16,154 nucleotides of DNA from DASVAL01 sp035649575. GTDB taxonomy: Bacteria > Planctomycetota > UBA1135 > UBA2386. Where the stretch lies: NCBI GenBank assembly GCA_035649575.1, contig DASRJH010000338.1, positions 1 through 16,154 of the forward strand. Direction: 5' to 3'. Made by a program: the position numbers and the translations under genes. The stretch's first letter is position 1, and every line of letters starts with the position of its first letter. The notes beneath the pieces are model-generated. The model saw only the letters and a list, made by a program, of their open reading frames with translations, did no database searches and had not been told where the DNA came from. Positions 6,492 through 14,369 of the stretch are shown piece after piece.

Positions 6492-7865
6492 ATGCGGTTC
6501 CATCTGCTCATTCCCGAGGTCCGCGAACTCCTGCAGGAGGGCCATCTCGAGGATCTCAAGTCGGTGCTGCAGGACATGCACCCGACCGACGCCGCATCGA
6601 TCCTCAGTGCGCTGACCGTCGACGAGATCGCGACCGTGCTCGCGGTCCTGCCCCCCGACCTCGAGCGCGACGTGTTCGGCTACCTCGATTCCGACGTCCA
6701 GGAACTCTACGTCGACGGCGCGGGTCGCGAGCGCGTGAAGAACGTGCTGCAGTCGATGCTCAGCGACGACCGCGCGGAGTTCATCGACCGCCTCGAACCG
6801 CGCGTGCGCGACCAGCTCATCCCGCTGCTGCCGATCGCCGCGCGCGAAGACCTCAAGCGCCGCGGAACCTTCCGCGACGACCAGGTCGGCGCGATCTTGA
6901 GCACGGACTTCGCCGTGCTGAATCCGCTGCTGCCCGCGCGCAACGCGATTGTCGAGCTGCGCCGCCAGGCCCCGAGCAAGGAGACGATCTACTACAGCTA
7001 CGTCGTCGATCGCTCGGGCAAGCTGATCGGTTTCGTGTCGCTGCGCGACCTGATCCTCGCCAACGAGTCGACGCCCGTCGGCGACATCATGAAGACCGAT
7101 CTCGTGTCGGTCTCCGCGGAGGCCGACCAGGAAGAGGCTGCGCGCATCATCCGCGACTACGACCTGCTGGCCCTGCCCGTCACCGACACGGGCGGTCGCC
7201 TTGTCGGCATCGTCACGCACGACGACGCCGTCGACATCGTCGCCGAGGAAGCGCAGGAAGACATCGAGAAGATGGCCGGCGTCACGGGCCAAAGCGAGGG
7301 CGAACACTTCCTCGAGGAACCCGTCCACCGGCAGGTCCGCCGCCGCGCGCCGGTCATCTGCCTGCTCGCGCTGTTCTGGCTCGTCACCGCGACGATGATC
7401 CACGGCTTCGAAGACATGCTGCAAGGCAACCTGCTGCTGATCGCGACGATGCCGATGGTCATGGCGATCGGCGGCATGGTGGGCAGCCAGGCGAGCACGC
7501 TGATCATCCGCGCGCTGGCCACGCATTCGAAGATCTCCGACTTTCGCAGCGTGATCCTGAAGGAGCTGGTCGTCAGCCTCGCACTGGCATGCGTGCTCGC
7601 GGGCATCGCGTTCGGCAATGCGCTGCTGCTGTTGTGGCTCGGCGGCAAGGGGGATGGCACGCCCCAGATGTTCAAGACCGCGTCGGTCATCGGCCTCGCG
7701 ATGGCCGCCGACGTGGTGTGCGCCGCGGTACTCGGCGCCACGATTCCGAGCCTCGTCAAGTGGATGCGCATCGACCCGGCGCTGATCAGCACGCCGGCAG
7801 TGACGGCGCTGACCGACCTGACCGGCGCTGCGATCTTCCTGATGGTCGTCACCTATCTGCTGTGA
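6492..7865 (+). CDS. mgtE: MgtE-family Mg2+ transporter/channel
   Basis: The 457-residue protein has the MgtE order. An N-terminal MgtE_N superhelical domain (about 1-125) includes MHPTDAASILSALTVDEIATVL-type repeats. Two CBS domains (about 135-255) contain YVVDRSGKLIGFVSLRDLI and LPVTDTGGRLVGIVTHDD. A connecting helix (AEEAQEDIEKMAG) leads to a C-terminal five-helix channel domain (about 285-457). The cytosolic N and CBS domains normally sense Mg2+ and close the pore. The pore-lining Asp of the last helix is present as Asp442 in TALTDLTGA, preceded by the conserved DPAL (428-431). The usual GGN-x-G-x-Q signature reads GGMVGSQ (327-333), losing the Asn. No Mg2+ riboswitch is evident in the 250-base leader. 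The ATG at 6492 fits the family N terminus; no clear Shine-Dalgarno sequence is seen. Confidence 0.93.
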   Translation: MRFHLLIPEVRELLQEGHLEDLKSVLQDMHPTDAASILSALTVDEIATVLAVLPPDLERDVFGYLDSDVQELYVDGAGRERVKNVLQSMLSDDRAEFIDRLEPRVRDQLIPLLPIAAREDLKRRGTFRDDQVGAILSTDFAVLNPLLPARNAIVELRRQAPSKETIYYSYVVDRSGKLIGFVSLRDLILANESTPVGDIMKTDLVSVSAEADQEEAARIIRDYDLLALPVTDTGGRLVGIVTHDDAVDIVAEEAQEDIEKMAGVTGQSEGEHFLEEPVHRQVRRRAPVICLLALFWLVTATMIHGFEDMLQGNLLLIATMPMVMAIGGMVGSQASTLIIRALATHSKISDFRSVILKELVVSLALACVLAGIAFGNALLLLWLGGKGDGTPQMFKTASVIGLAMAADVVCAAVLGATIPSLVKWMRIDPALISTPAVTALTDLTGAAIFLMVVTYLL

Positions 7866-7917
7866 CGGGCTCCTGATCGCCGACGATCCACGCGCCCGTT
7901 CGGCCACTCGGGGCTTC

Positions 7918-8661
7918 GTGACGCGCATCGTGCAACTGACCGATCTGCACCTCACGGCCAAGAAGGGCCGCCGCGTGCGCGGCAGCGACGTCTGGGCCAA
8001 CCTCGAGCAGACGCTCGCGCACGTGCGTTCGCAGCTCGGCGAGGTCGACCGGCTCGTCCTGACCGGTGATCTCGCCAACTCGGGCAGCGCCGAGGCCTAC
8101 AGGCGTCTCGCCGACGTGCTCGCGCCCTGGCACAGTCGGCTGCGCCTCGTGCCGGGCAACCACGACCACCGCGAACGGCTGCGCGCCGCGTTCCCCGCGT
8201 GGTGGCCGCCCGGGCAACCGAGCCTCTGTTTCGACGACCACATCGGCGGACACAGGCTCATCGGGCTCGATTCCGTGCGTCAGGGCCGCACGCGCGGCCA
8301 GCTCGGACGGTGGCAGCTCGACTGGTTGGCCCAGAAGCTGAGTTCCGAGTCCGGCCCCGTGCTGCTGTTCCTGCACCATCCGCTCGAGCGCGTGCATTGC
8401 TGGTGGCTCGACAAGGACCTGCTGCGCGACCGCGCCGAGCTCAGAACGATCCTCGAACGCTGCGACGTGCGCGCCGTCTTCGCGGGCCACGTGCACCAGG
8501 AGAACCACACGCGCTCGCGTGGCGCCGAGGTGTGGACCACGCCCGCGGTTGCCTACGAGTTCCGACCGGGGTCGTGGCTGCCGCTCGCGTACTCGCGCCG
8601 GCCGGCGTTCCGCGTAATCGAGGCCGGCCCGGCGGTTTCGTCGCGCGTCGTACGCCTGTAG
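7918..8661 (+). CDS. class III metallophosphoesterase (CpdA/GpdQ-like)
   Basis: The 247-residue cytoplasmic enzyme hydrolyses a phosphate ester at a two-metal centre. All five metallophosphoesterase motifs are visible in order: D-x-H (Asp9, His11 in LTDLHL), GD (Asp51 in LTGDLANSG), GNHD (80-83), H in FLHHP (151-155) and GHVH (190-193). Length and motif spacing fit the CpdA/GpdQ group, which acts on 3',5'-cAMP or on glycerophosphodiesters; cAMP is possible but not proven. The start is a GTG at 7918, directly before the first beta strand (TRIVQLTDLHL), 52 bases after the mgtE stop on the same strand, so co-transcription is plausible. No strong ribosome site is visible. Confidence 0.88.
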   Translation: MTRIVQLTDLHLTAKKGRRVRGSDVWANLEQTLAHVRSQLGEVDRLVLTGDLANSGSAEAYRRLADVLAPWHSRLRLVPGNHDHRERLRAAFPAWWPPGQPSLCFDDHIGGHRLIGLDSVRQGRTRGQLGRWQLDWLAQKLSSESGPVLLFLHHPLERVHCWWLDKDLLRDRAELRTILERCDVRAVFAGHVHQENHTRSRGAEVWTTPAVAYEFRPGSWLPLAYSRRPAFRVIEAGPAVSSRVVRL

Positions 8662-8812
8662 CTGCGCATCGGGACACACCGCCCTGTTCCGTTCCTGTCG
8701 CCGCGCGCGGAAACAGCCGCCGAGTACAGGGCACAACGCCTCGCTCGCATGTCATGCCCCTTGCGGGGGACCCGGAAGAAAGGCAGCCCGTGCTGCTGTG
8801 GAAACGCCAGTT

Positions 8813-8992
8813 CTACTCGACCGTCGTCTCGGTCGCCGCGTAGAGCGCGAACACGAGCGCGAGCGCGGCAGCCATGCCGATCGACAGCGCGAGGCCCGCG
8901 TGCAGCTGCGGCCACGCGACGCCGAGCGTGCCGTCGGGCAGGCCGAGGCTGACGAACCCGAGGTAGACCAGGGGCAGCAGCAGGCTTTGCAC
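8813..8992 (-). pseudogene. remnant of an MFS transporter (first helix and a last-helix-like segment, 59 codons)
   Basis: A short minus-strand frame from GTG 8992 to TAG 8813 encodes a product whose residues 6-34 (LPLVYLGFVSLGLPDGTLG, then VAWPQLHAGL) are a typical first transmembrane segment of fucose-permease/YfkF-like MFS proteins (YL.F.SLGLPD..LG.AWP). This joins directly to LSIGMAAALALVFALYAA, which resembles a final helix, then a charged tail ETTVE. A full transporter needs about 390 residues, and no other MFS-like segment appears in the flanking DNA. An internal deletion leaving both ends is the simplest reading. A functional two-helix small membrane protein is the alternative. The stretch 8662-9133 otherwise holds no gene I can support. 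Confidence 0.45.
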
Positions 8993-9107
8993 GCGAGCTC
9001 ATGCGCGACAGCATGCGCGGTGCGCCAAAGCACCGCAGGGACAATCTCGCGCTCGGGGCCTTCGCGCTGCGCGATGGACGAGGCGCGCCGCGCGCGCCGT
9101 CTCTGCC

Positions 9108-9113
9108 TAGAAT
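9108..9113 (+). promoter_or_regulatory. possible -10 element (TAGAAT) for the Nfu-N/HEAT gene
   Basis: TAGAAT matches 5 of 6 bases of the sigma70 -10 consensus and stands out in very GC-rich DNA 21 bases before the ATG at 9134. No good -35 lies at 16-18 bases upstream, so this is tentative and would give a very short leader. Confidence 0.3.
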
Positions 9114-9133
9114 GGACCGCAGAGCGCACGCGC

Positions 9134-10255
9134 ATGAAGCTGGTCTCCATCGAGCCGACGCCCAACCCCAACAGCATGAAGCTGAACCTGGCCGAGAGCC
9201 TGCCGAAGGGGGAGAGCCGCACCTACACCGCCGCCGACCAGAGCGCCTGCCCCGACTACATCGCGAGGCTGCTCGAGGTGCCGGGTGTGAAGAGCCTGTT
9301 CCAGATGGGCGACTTCATCGCGGTCCAGCGCCATCCGAGTGCTTCCTGGCAGCCCCTGCTCGCGGCGGCCCGCCGCGCCTTCGGTGACGAAGGCGCTGAC
9401 CACGCACAACCCACCGGACCCGCGGCGGTCGCGCCCGACGAGGCCTTCGGCGAAGTGCAGGTCGAGCTGCAGATGTTCCGCGGCCTGCCGATGCTCGTGA
9501 AGGTTTCGATCGGAGCCCAGATGCACCGCAAGGCGTTGCCGCCGCGTTTCACGGCGGCGGTGAGCCGCGCGGCGAAGGCTTCACCGAACATGCTCGCGGA
9601 GCGCCGTTGGGTGGAACAGGGTGTGCGCTACGGCGAGCTCGAGCAGATCGCGCAGGACGTCGTCGAGGAGGTCGCCGCGGCGTACGACGACGACCGTCTC
9701 GAGGAGTTGGTGAGCCAGGCGCTGGAACCGCGCACGGCGGACGGCGCGAAGCCCCCGCCCACCGCACCGGCCGCGCGCCTGCCGGCGGATCCCGACTGGC
9801 GAGTCCGCTACGCCGCCCTGCAGAAGATCACGCCGCGGCCCGAGGCGATTCCGTTGCTGACCCAGGCGCTCAGCGATCCGCATTCCTCGATCCGCAGGAT
9901 GGCAATCGTCCTGCTCGGTCTCACGCGCGACCCCGCAGCCGTGCCGCCGCTGTGTCAGGCGCTCGAGGACGAAAGCGCCGCCGTGCGGCGCACCGCGGGC
10001 GACGCGCTGTCCGACCTCGCCGACCCGCACGCCATCGGTCCGATGACCAAGGCGCTCGAAGACTCCAACAAGCTCGTGCGCTGGCGCGCCGCGCGGTTTC
10101 TCTACGAGAGCGGGGACGAGACCGCGCTGGCCGGACTTCGCGCGCGCGAGTTGGACCCGGAGTTCGAGGTGCGCATGCAGGTCCGGCTCGCGATCGAACG
10201 CATCGAGGGAGGCCAGGCGGGCCACGGCCCGGTCTGGCAACAGATGACGCGGTGA
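9134..10255 (+). CDS. Nfu-N / virulence factor C-type HEAT-repeat protein (CvfC/YpgR-like)
   Basis: The 373-residue cytoplasmic protein begins with an Nfu/NifU N-terminal domain (about 1-88): IEPTPNPNSMKLNL is its hallmark, followed by LLEVPGVKSLFQMGDFIAV. This domain normally precedes an Fe-S-binding CxxC domain, but no such motif occurs here. Residues about 104-200 fit the 'virulence factor' domain of conserved virulence factor C (VELQMFRGLPMLVK, then NMLAERRWVEQGVRYG). Residues about 220-360 form HEAT-like repeats (WRVRYAALQKI, SIRRMAIVLLG, AVRRTAGDALSDL, LVRWRAARFLYE). The order equals that of Bacillus YpgR and staphylococcal CvfC, whose biochemical role is unclear; a scaffold role related to Fe-S or redox proteins is a guess. 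The start is fixed by the Nfu-N motif. It is convergent with the Rieske gene, with 13 bases between stops. Confidence 0.85.
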   Translation: MKLVSIEPTPNPNSMKLNLAESLPKGESRTYTAADQSACPDYIARLLEVPGVKSLFQMGDFIAVQRHPSASWQPLLAAARRAFGDEGADHAQPTGPAAVAPDEAFGEVQVELQMFRGLPMLVKVSIGAQMHRKALPPRFTAAVSRAAKASPNMLAERRWVEQGVRYGELEQIAQDVVEEVAAAYDDDRLEELVSQALEPRTADGAKPPPTAPAARLPADPDWRVRYAALQKITPRPEAIPLLTQALSDPHSSIRRMAIVLLGLTRDPAAVPPLCQALEDESAAVRRTAGDALSDLADPHAIGPMTKALEDSNKLVRWRAARFLYESGDETALAGLRARELDPEFEVRMQVRLAIERIEGGQAGHGPVWQQMTR

Positions 10256-10268
10256 CGCAGCGGCCGAT

Positions 10269-10580
10269 TCACGGGGCGGCGAGCTGGATCTCGCCGTTCT
10301 GCACGCGCACTCGATAGCACTTCACCGGAGCACTGGCCGGCGGGCCCAAAGGCCGCCCCGTCGTGAGGTCGAACGTCGCCCCATGCCACGGGCAGGTGAC
10401 GATCTTGCCGTCGACCGCGCCCTGCGAGAGAGGGCCACCGCGGTGGGTGCAGTTGTCCCCCACCGCGTAGATCGTCCCCTCCACGTTGAACAGTGCGACC
10501 TTCTGACCGCCAAACTCGACGCATGTCGACTTGCCGGTCGGCAGGTCCTTCGCCTCGGCCACCTTCGTGAAGTCACTCAT
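10269..10580 (-). CDS. small Rieske-type [2Fe-2S] ferredoxin
   Basis: The 103-residue soluble electron carrier has both cluster-binding motifs: C-T-H (Cys44, His46 in NCTHRGGPL) and C-P-W-H (Cys63, His66 in VTCPWHGATFDL). Length and absence of a signal peptide or membrane anchor match the NirD/BphF-type Rieske ferredoxins that feed oxygenases or other redox partners, not the cytochrome bc1 protein. No oxygenase gene lies in the window. GAGGAG (10590-10595) precedes the ATG at 10580 by 9 bases, supporting the start. It follows the kgd-like gene on the same strand after a 98-base gap, so read-through from that gene or an own promoter are both possible. Confidence 0.93.
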   Translation of the reverse strand: MSDFTKVAEAKDLPTGKSTCVEFGGQKVALFNVEGTIYAVGDNCTHRGGPLSQGAVDGKIVTCPWHGATFDLTTGRPLGPPASAPVKCYRVRVQNGEIQLAAP

Positions 10581-10639
10581 GATCACGGTCTCCTCGCGCA
10601 AGGGCACAGATCTCCGCCGACGCAGCGACCCCGTACGAA

Positions 10640-10668
10640 AGTGCATGTGGTGCTGGTTCAGGTGACAA
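10640..10668 (-). promoter_or_regulatory. possible promoter for the Rieske ferredoxin gene
   Basis: On the minus strand TTGTCA (10663-10668) is followed after 17 bases by TGCACT (10640-10645). The -35 is good and the -10 poor. It lies in the 98-base gap between the kgd-like stop and the ferredoxin start, leaving a leader of roughly 55 bases. Confidence 0.25.
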
Positions 10669-10678
10669 GTCCATGCCT

Positions 10679-13600
10679 TCACTTCGATTCGAGTGCCATC
10701 GCGACCAGCGCCTGCTGCTCGGCCTTGTGTTTCATCAGCGATCCACACGCGGGGCTCGCCGCGGCGCGGCGCGATGCGCAGCCGGCCCAGTCGAAACGGT
10801 CGCGCACGAATTGCCAGGCGCCCATGTTGGCCGGCTCCTCCTGGCACCAGACGAACTCGGCTTTCGCGTACTTGGCCCGCAGCGAGGCGATCGCGGTGGC
10901 CGGCCACGGGTAGAGCAGTTCGATCCGCACGAGCGCGATCCCTGCCCCGGCCCGGCGCGCCCCGACGAGGTCGTAGTAGACCTTGCCCGAGCAGCACACG
11001 ACTCGCGCGGCCTGCGCCGCGGAGGCGGCATCGGAAAACGACGCGTCGTCGAGCACGGCCTCGAAGCCCCCCGAAGGCAGCAACGCCGCGGCGGAGCCGG
11101 CCTCCTTCTGGCGCAGCAGGCTCTTCGTGGTCATCACGACGAGGGGCTTGCGCTCTGGATCCAGGGCCTGCTTGCGCAGCAGGTGGTAGTAGCTCGCCGC
11201 GCACGACGGGTTCGCGACGCGCAGGTTGTTCTCGGCGCAGAGCTGCAGGAAGCGCTCGAGCCGCGCCGAGCTGTGCTCGGGCCCCTGGCCGTCGTAGCCG
11301 TGCGGCAACAGCAGCACGAGCCCCGAGGCCTGGTTCCACTTGGCCTCGCCGGCGGCCAGGAACTGGTCGATCTGGATCTGCGCGCCGTTGCCGAAGTCGC
11401 CGAACTGCGCCTCCCACAGCGTGAGCCCGCGCGGCTCGGCCGTGCTGTAGCCATACTCGAAGCCGAGCGCTGCTTCTTCGCTGAGCAGCGAGTCGACGAC
11501 GACGAACGGCGCCTGGCCGGGCGCGAGATGGTTGCACGGCACGTATCGCCGTCCGTTCGCCGCGTCGAACAGCGCCGCGTGGCGCTGGCTGAACGTGCCG
11601 CGGCCGGTGTCCTGACCAGCGAGCCGCACGGGCACGCCTTCCGTCACGAGGCTCGCGAACGCGAGCGTCTCGGCGGTCGCGAAGTCGACCGGCTGCCGGC
11701 CCGCCAGCATCTCGGCGCGGCGCTGCAAGACACCCTTGACCTTCGGGTGCGGCGTGAAGTCGCCCGGCCAGTCGAGCAGACGCGCGTTGAGCTCCCGCAG
11801 GTGCTCCAGTGGCACCGCGGGAACGGCCGCAGCCCACTCGCGCTCGGGCTCGTCGGGTGGCAGCACGACGGCGGGCGCCTCGCTCGCGCGCACTTCGTCG
11901 AGCGATTCCTTGAGGCGCCGGGCGACCTTGCTGTCGTAGGCCGCGACTTCGTCGGCGCGCAGCACGCCTGCCCGGATCAGCCAGTTCTGGTAGATCCTGC
12001 GCACCGTCGGGTGCGCTTCGATCTGGCGGTAGAGCAGCGGCTGGGTGTAGCTCGGCTCGTCGCCTTCGTTGTGGCCGTGCCGGCGGTAGCAGACGATGTC
12101 GACGATCACGTCGCGGTGGAACTGCTTCCGGTAGTCCATCGAGAGACGGATCATGCGCACGGCCGCGAGCGGGTCGTCGCCGTTGCAGTGGAAGATCGGC
12201 GCCTGGATCGCCTTGCCGACGTCGGTGCAGAACGGCGTGCTGCGCGCGTCCTCGGGCGAGGTCGTGTAGCCGATCTGGTTGTTCACGACGATGTGCACCG
12301 TGCCGCCCGTGCGGTAACCGTGCAGCTGCGACATCTGCAGCGTCTCGTGCACGACGCCCTGGCCCGCGAACGCCGCGTCGCCGTGCACGAGGATCGGCAG
12401 CACCTGGTCCCACGGCTTGTGTTCCACGGCCTTGTGTTCCGCTGGATCGGGCAGCTGTTCCTGGCGCGCACGCGCGATGCCCTCGACGACGGGATCGACG
12501 GCTTCGAGGTGGCTCGGGTTGCTCGCGAGCTCGAGCAGGACCGTACGGCCGCCCGGCGTCATGTACTCGGATGCGGCGCCGAGGTGATACTTCACGTCGC
12601 CGGAGCCCTGCGTCATCGCGGGATCGAGCCAACCCTCGAACTCCTCGAAGATCTTCGTGAGCGGCTTGCCGAGCACGTGCGCGAGCACGTTGAGCCGGCC
12701 GCGGTGCGCCATGCCGAGCACGGCGCGCTCGAGGCCGAGCTCGCTGGCGCGATCGAGCAGCGCGTGCAGCACCGGGATCAGCGTGTCGCCACCCTCGAGC
12801 GAGAACCGCTTGTGGCCGACGAACCGCGTGTGCAGGAACTGCTCGAACGCCTCGGCCTCGACGAGCTGGTCGAGGATGCGCAGCTGCACGTCGCGCGACA
12901 GCGGCTCCTCGTTGCGGTTCTGCTCCATGCGCTGGCGCAGCCAGTCGCGCTGCTCCTGGTCGGCGATGTGCATGAACTCGGCGCCGACGTGCCGGCAGTA
13001 GGTCAGGTGCAGCGTCTCCTGGATCTCGCGCAGCGTCGCGAACGGCTTGTTCGTCACGCCGTCGGAGTAGAACGTGCGCTCCTTGTCCCAGAGCGTGAGC
13101 CCGTAGGTCGACATGTCGAGCTCGGGCCAGTCCTTCGGTTCGTAGCGCAGCGGATCGATGTCGGCGAGCACGTGGCCGCGCACGCGGTAGCTGCGGATGT
13201 AGGTCATGAGCCCGGCGGCGCGCTCGAGGTTCTCGGCTTCGCGCAGGCTCGAGCCGAGCGGCGGCCGGCGGTCGACGGCGTTCGCGATCGGCCGGTACGG
13301 GACCACGAGCGACTGGAACACGCCCTCGTAGAAGCCTTCCTCGCCGAGCAGCAGCCGGTGCATCCAGTCGAGGAACGCACCCGACTCGGCGCCCTGGATC
13401 ACGCGGTGGTCGTAGGTGCTGGTGAGCACCATCGTGCGCGCAATGCCGAGCTCGGTCAGCGTCGCCGCCGACGCGCCCTGGTAGGCGGCGGGCACCGTGA
13501 TCGCGCCGGTCGCGAGGATGAAGCTCTGGCCGCTCATGAGCCGCGGCAGCGAACTGACCGTGCCGATCGTGCCGGGGTTCGTCAGCGTGCAGGTCGTGCC

Positions 13601-14260
13601 CGCGAAGTCGTCCGGGCCGAGCGTGCCGGCGCGCGCCTTCTCGATCAGCTCGTTGAAGGCCGCGAAGAAAGCCGCGAAGTCGAGCGACGCACAGTCCTTG
13701 ATGTTCGGAACGACGAGGCTGCGCCGGTCGTCCGCTGCGGGCAGATCGACCGCGATGCCGACGTTGAGTACTTTGCCGACACGACGAAACGGCTTGCCGT
13801 CCTGTTCGACGAACTGCGCCGCCATCGCGGGCACGCGGGTGATCGCCTGCACCATCGCCCAACCGATCAGGTGCGTGAAGCTGACCTTGCCCAGGTAGAG
13901 CCCCTGCTGGTGCCGGTTGATCGCGTGCCGGTTCTCTTCGAGCACCTTGGCCGGGATCTCGCGCACCGACGTCGCACTCGGCACGGCAAGGCTCTCGGTC
14001 ATGTTGCGCACGATCCTGCCCGCGACGCCGGTCAGCGGCTGCAGCTCGTCGCTGCCCGCAGCCGCGGGCGCAGGCGGCGGCGGCGGCGTGCGCAGCGTGG
14101 CGGCCGCTGCATGCGCGCGCAGCTCGGGCGGCAGCGTCGACTCGAACCACTGGCGCCACTCTGCGGTCACCGAGTCGGGTGATGCGAGATAGTCGCCGTA
14201 GACCTTCTCGGCGTAGGCCGCGTTGAGGCCGAACAGGTCTTCGAAGTCGGGACGCTGCAT
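10679..14260 (-). CDS. kgd: multifunctional 2-oxoglutarate dehydrogenase E1 / decarboxylase fused to E2 succinyltransferase domain (Kgd/SucA type)
   Basis: The 1193-residue cytoplasmic TCA-cycle enzyme uses thiamine diphosphate to decarboxylate 2-oxoglutarate. An E1 N-terminal helix segment (1-42, FEDLFGLNAAYAEKVYGDYL) is followed by a Pro/Ala-rich linker (50-70). An E2-type acyltransferase domain spans about 76-320, with TNPGTIGTVSSLPRL and the catalytic DHR motif (284-286). The E1 body spans about 340-1190. E1 landmarks are AHRGRLNVLAHV (518-), GDVKYHLG (554-561), the ThDP motif HGDAAFAGQG (626-635), NNQIGYTT (660-667) and RHGHNEGDEP (727-736). Size and order match mycobacterial Kgd (about 1230 aa), which lacks a lipoyl domain and works with a separate E2/E3. 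The ATG at 14260 is followed at once by the family N terminus. No lipoamide partner gene is nearby. Confidence 0.95.
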   Translation of the reverse strand: MQRPDFEDLFGLNAAYAEKVYGDYLASPDSVTAEWRQWFESTLPPELRAHAAAATLRTPPPPPAPAAAGSDELQPLTGVAGRIVRNMTESLAVPSATSVREIPAKVLEENRHAINRHQQGLYLGKVSFTHLIGWAMVQAITRVPAMAAQFVEQDGKPFRRVGKVLNVGIAVDLPAADDRRSLVVPNIKDCASLDFAAFFAAFNELIEKARAGTLGPDDFAGTTCTLTNPGTIGTVSSLPRLMSGQSFILATGAITVPAAYQGASAATLTELGIARTMVLTSTYDHRVIQGAESGAFLDWMHRLLLGEEGFYEGVFQSLVVPYRPIANAVDRRPPLGSSLREAENLERAAGLMTYIRSYRVRGHVLADIDPLRYEPKDWPELDMSTYGLTLWDKERTFYSDGVTNKPFATLREIQETLHLTYCRHVGAEFMHIADQEQRDWLRQRMEQNRNEEPLSRDVQLRILDQLVEAEAFEQFLHTRFVGHKRFSLEGGDTLIPVLHALLDRASELGLERAVLGMAHRGRLNVLAHVLGKPLTKIFEEFEGWLDPAMTQGSGDVKYHLGAASEYMTPGGRTVLLELASNPSHLEAVDPVVEGIARARQEQLPDPAEHKAVEHKPWDQVLPILVHGDAAFAGQGVVHETLQMSQLHGYRTGGTVHIVVNNQIGYTTSPEDARSTPFCTDVGKAIQAPIFHCNGDDPLAAVRMIRLSMDYRKQFHRDVIVDIVCYRRHGHNEGDEPSYTQPLLYRQIEAHPTVRRIYQNWLIRAGVLRADEVAAYDSKVARRLKESLDEVRASEAPAVVLPPDEPEREWAAAVPAVPLEHLRELNARLLDWPGDFTPHPKVKGVLQRRAEMLAGRQPVDFATAETLAFASLVTEGVPVRLAGQDTGRGTFSQRHAALFDAANGRRYVPCNHLAPGQAPFVVVDSLLSEEAALGFEYGYSTAEPRGLTLWEAQFGDFGNGAQIQIDQFLAAGEAKWNQASGLVLLLPHGYDGQGPEHSSARLERFLQLCAENNLRVANPSCAASYYHLLRKQALDPERKPLVVMTTKSLLRQKEAGSAAALLPSGGFEAVLDDASFSDAASAAQAARVVCCSGKVYYDLVGARRAGAGIALVRIELLYPWPATAIASLRAKYAKAEFVWCQEEPANMGAWQFVRDRFDWAGCASRRAAASPACGSLMKHKAEQQALVAMALESK

Positions 14261-14262
14261 TG

Positions 14263-14349
14263 CTACTTCTCGCCGAGCAACATGACCGTGCGGCGACCTT
14301 CCTTATCCTGACCGGGTTCGACCTTGGCGACGACCGACAGCCGCGTCAC
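14263..14349 (-). CDS. possible 28-residue leader ORF directly before kgd
   Basis: A GTG at 14349 opens a frame ending with TAG two bases before the kgd ATG. The product contains LSVVAKVEPGQDKEGRRTVM and ends LLGEK. I do not recognise it. The frame is open much further upstream, across the aspartyl protease region, where it is only a shadow. The close stop/start spacing could couple translation, but the ORF may be chance. Confidence 0.15.
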   Translation of the reverse strand: MTRLSVVAKVEPGQDKEGRRTVMLLGEK

Positions 14350-14369
14350 GTTCCCTGCCTGACGTGCCG

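Noticed and set aside
6441..8078. A minus-strand open frame of 545 codons opposite mgtE
   Set aside because: It is antisense to a confident MgtE gene with intact domains, and its His/Asp/Arg/Gln-rich translation matches no family.
8993..9133. Possible coding or structured RNA in the gap before the Nfu-N/HEAT gene
   Set aside because: Only short GC-rich stems and a weak -10 are visible. No RNA family or conserved frame could be supported.
10269..14159. A minus-strand open frame of 1296 codons spanning kgd in another frame and running into the Rieske gene
   Set aside because: Only the last 103 residues (the Rieske ferredoxin) resemble protein. The rest is an arginine/alanine-rich shadow of kgd, so this is not a Kgd-Rieske fusion.
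10673..14182. A plus-strand open frame of 1169 codons, antisense to kgd
   Set aside because: It is the exact antisense of the conserved kgd coding sequence, has no recognisable domains and is rich in Arg, Val and Glu. Long antisense frames are expected in GC-rich genes.
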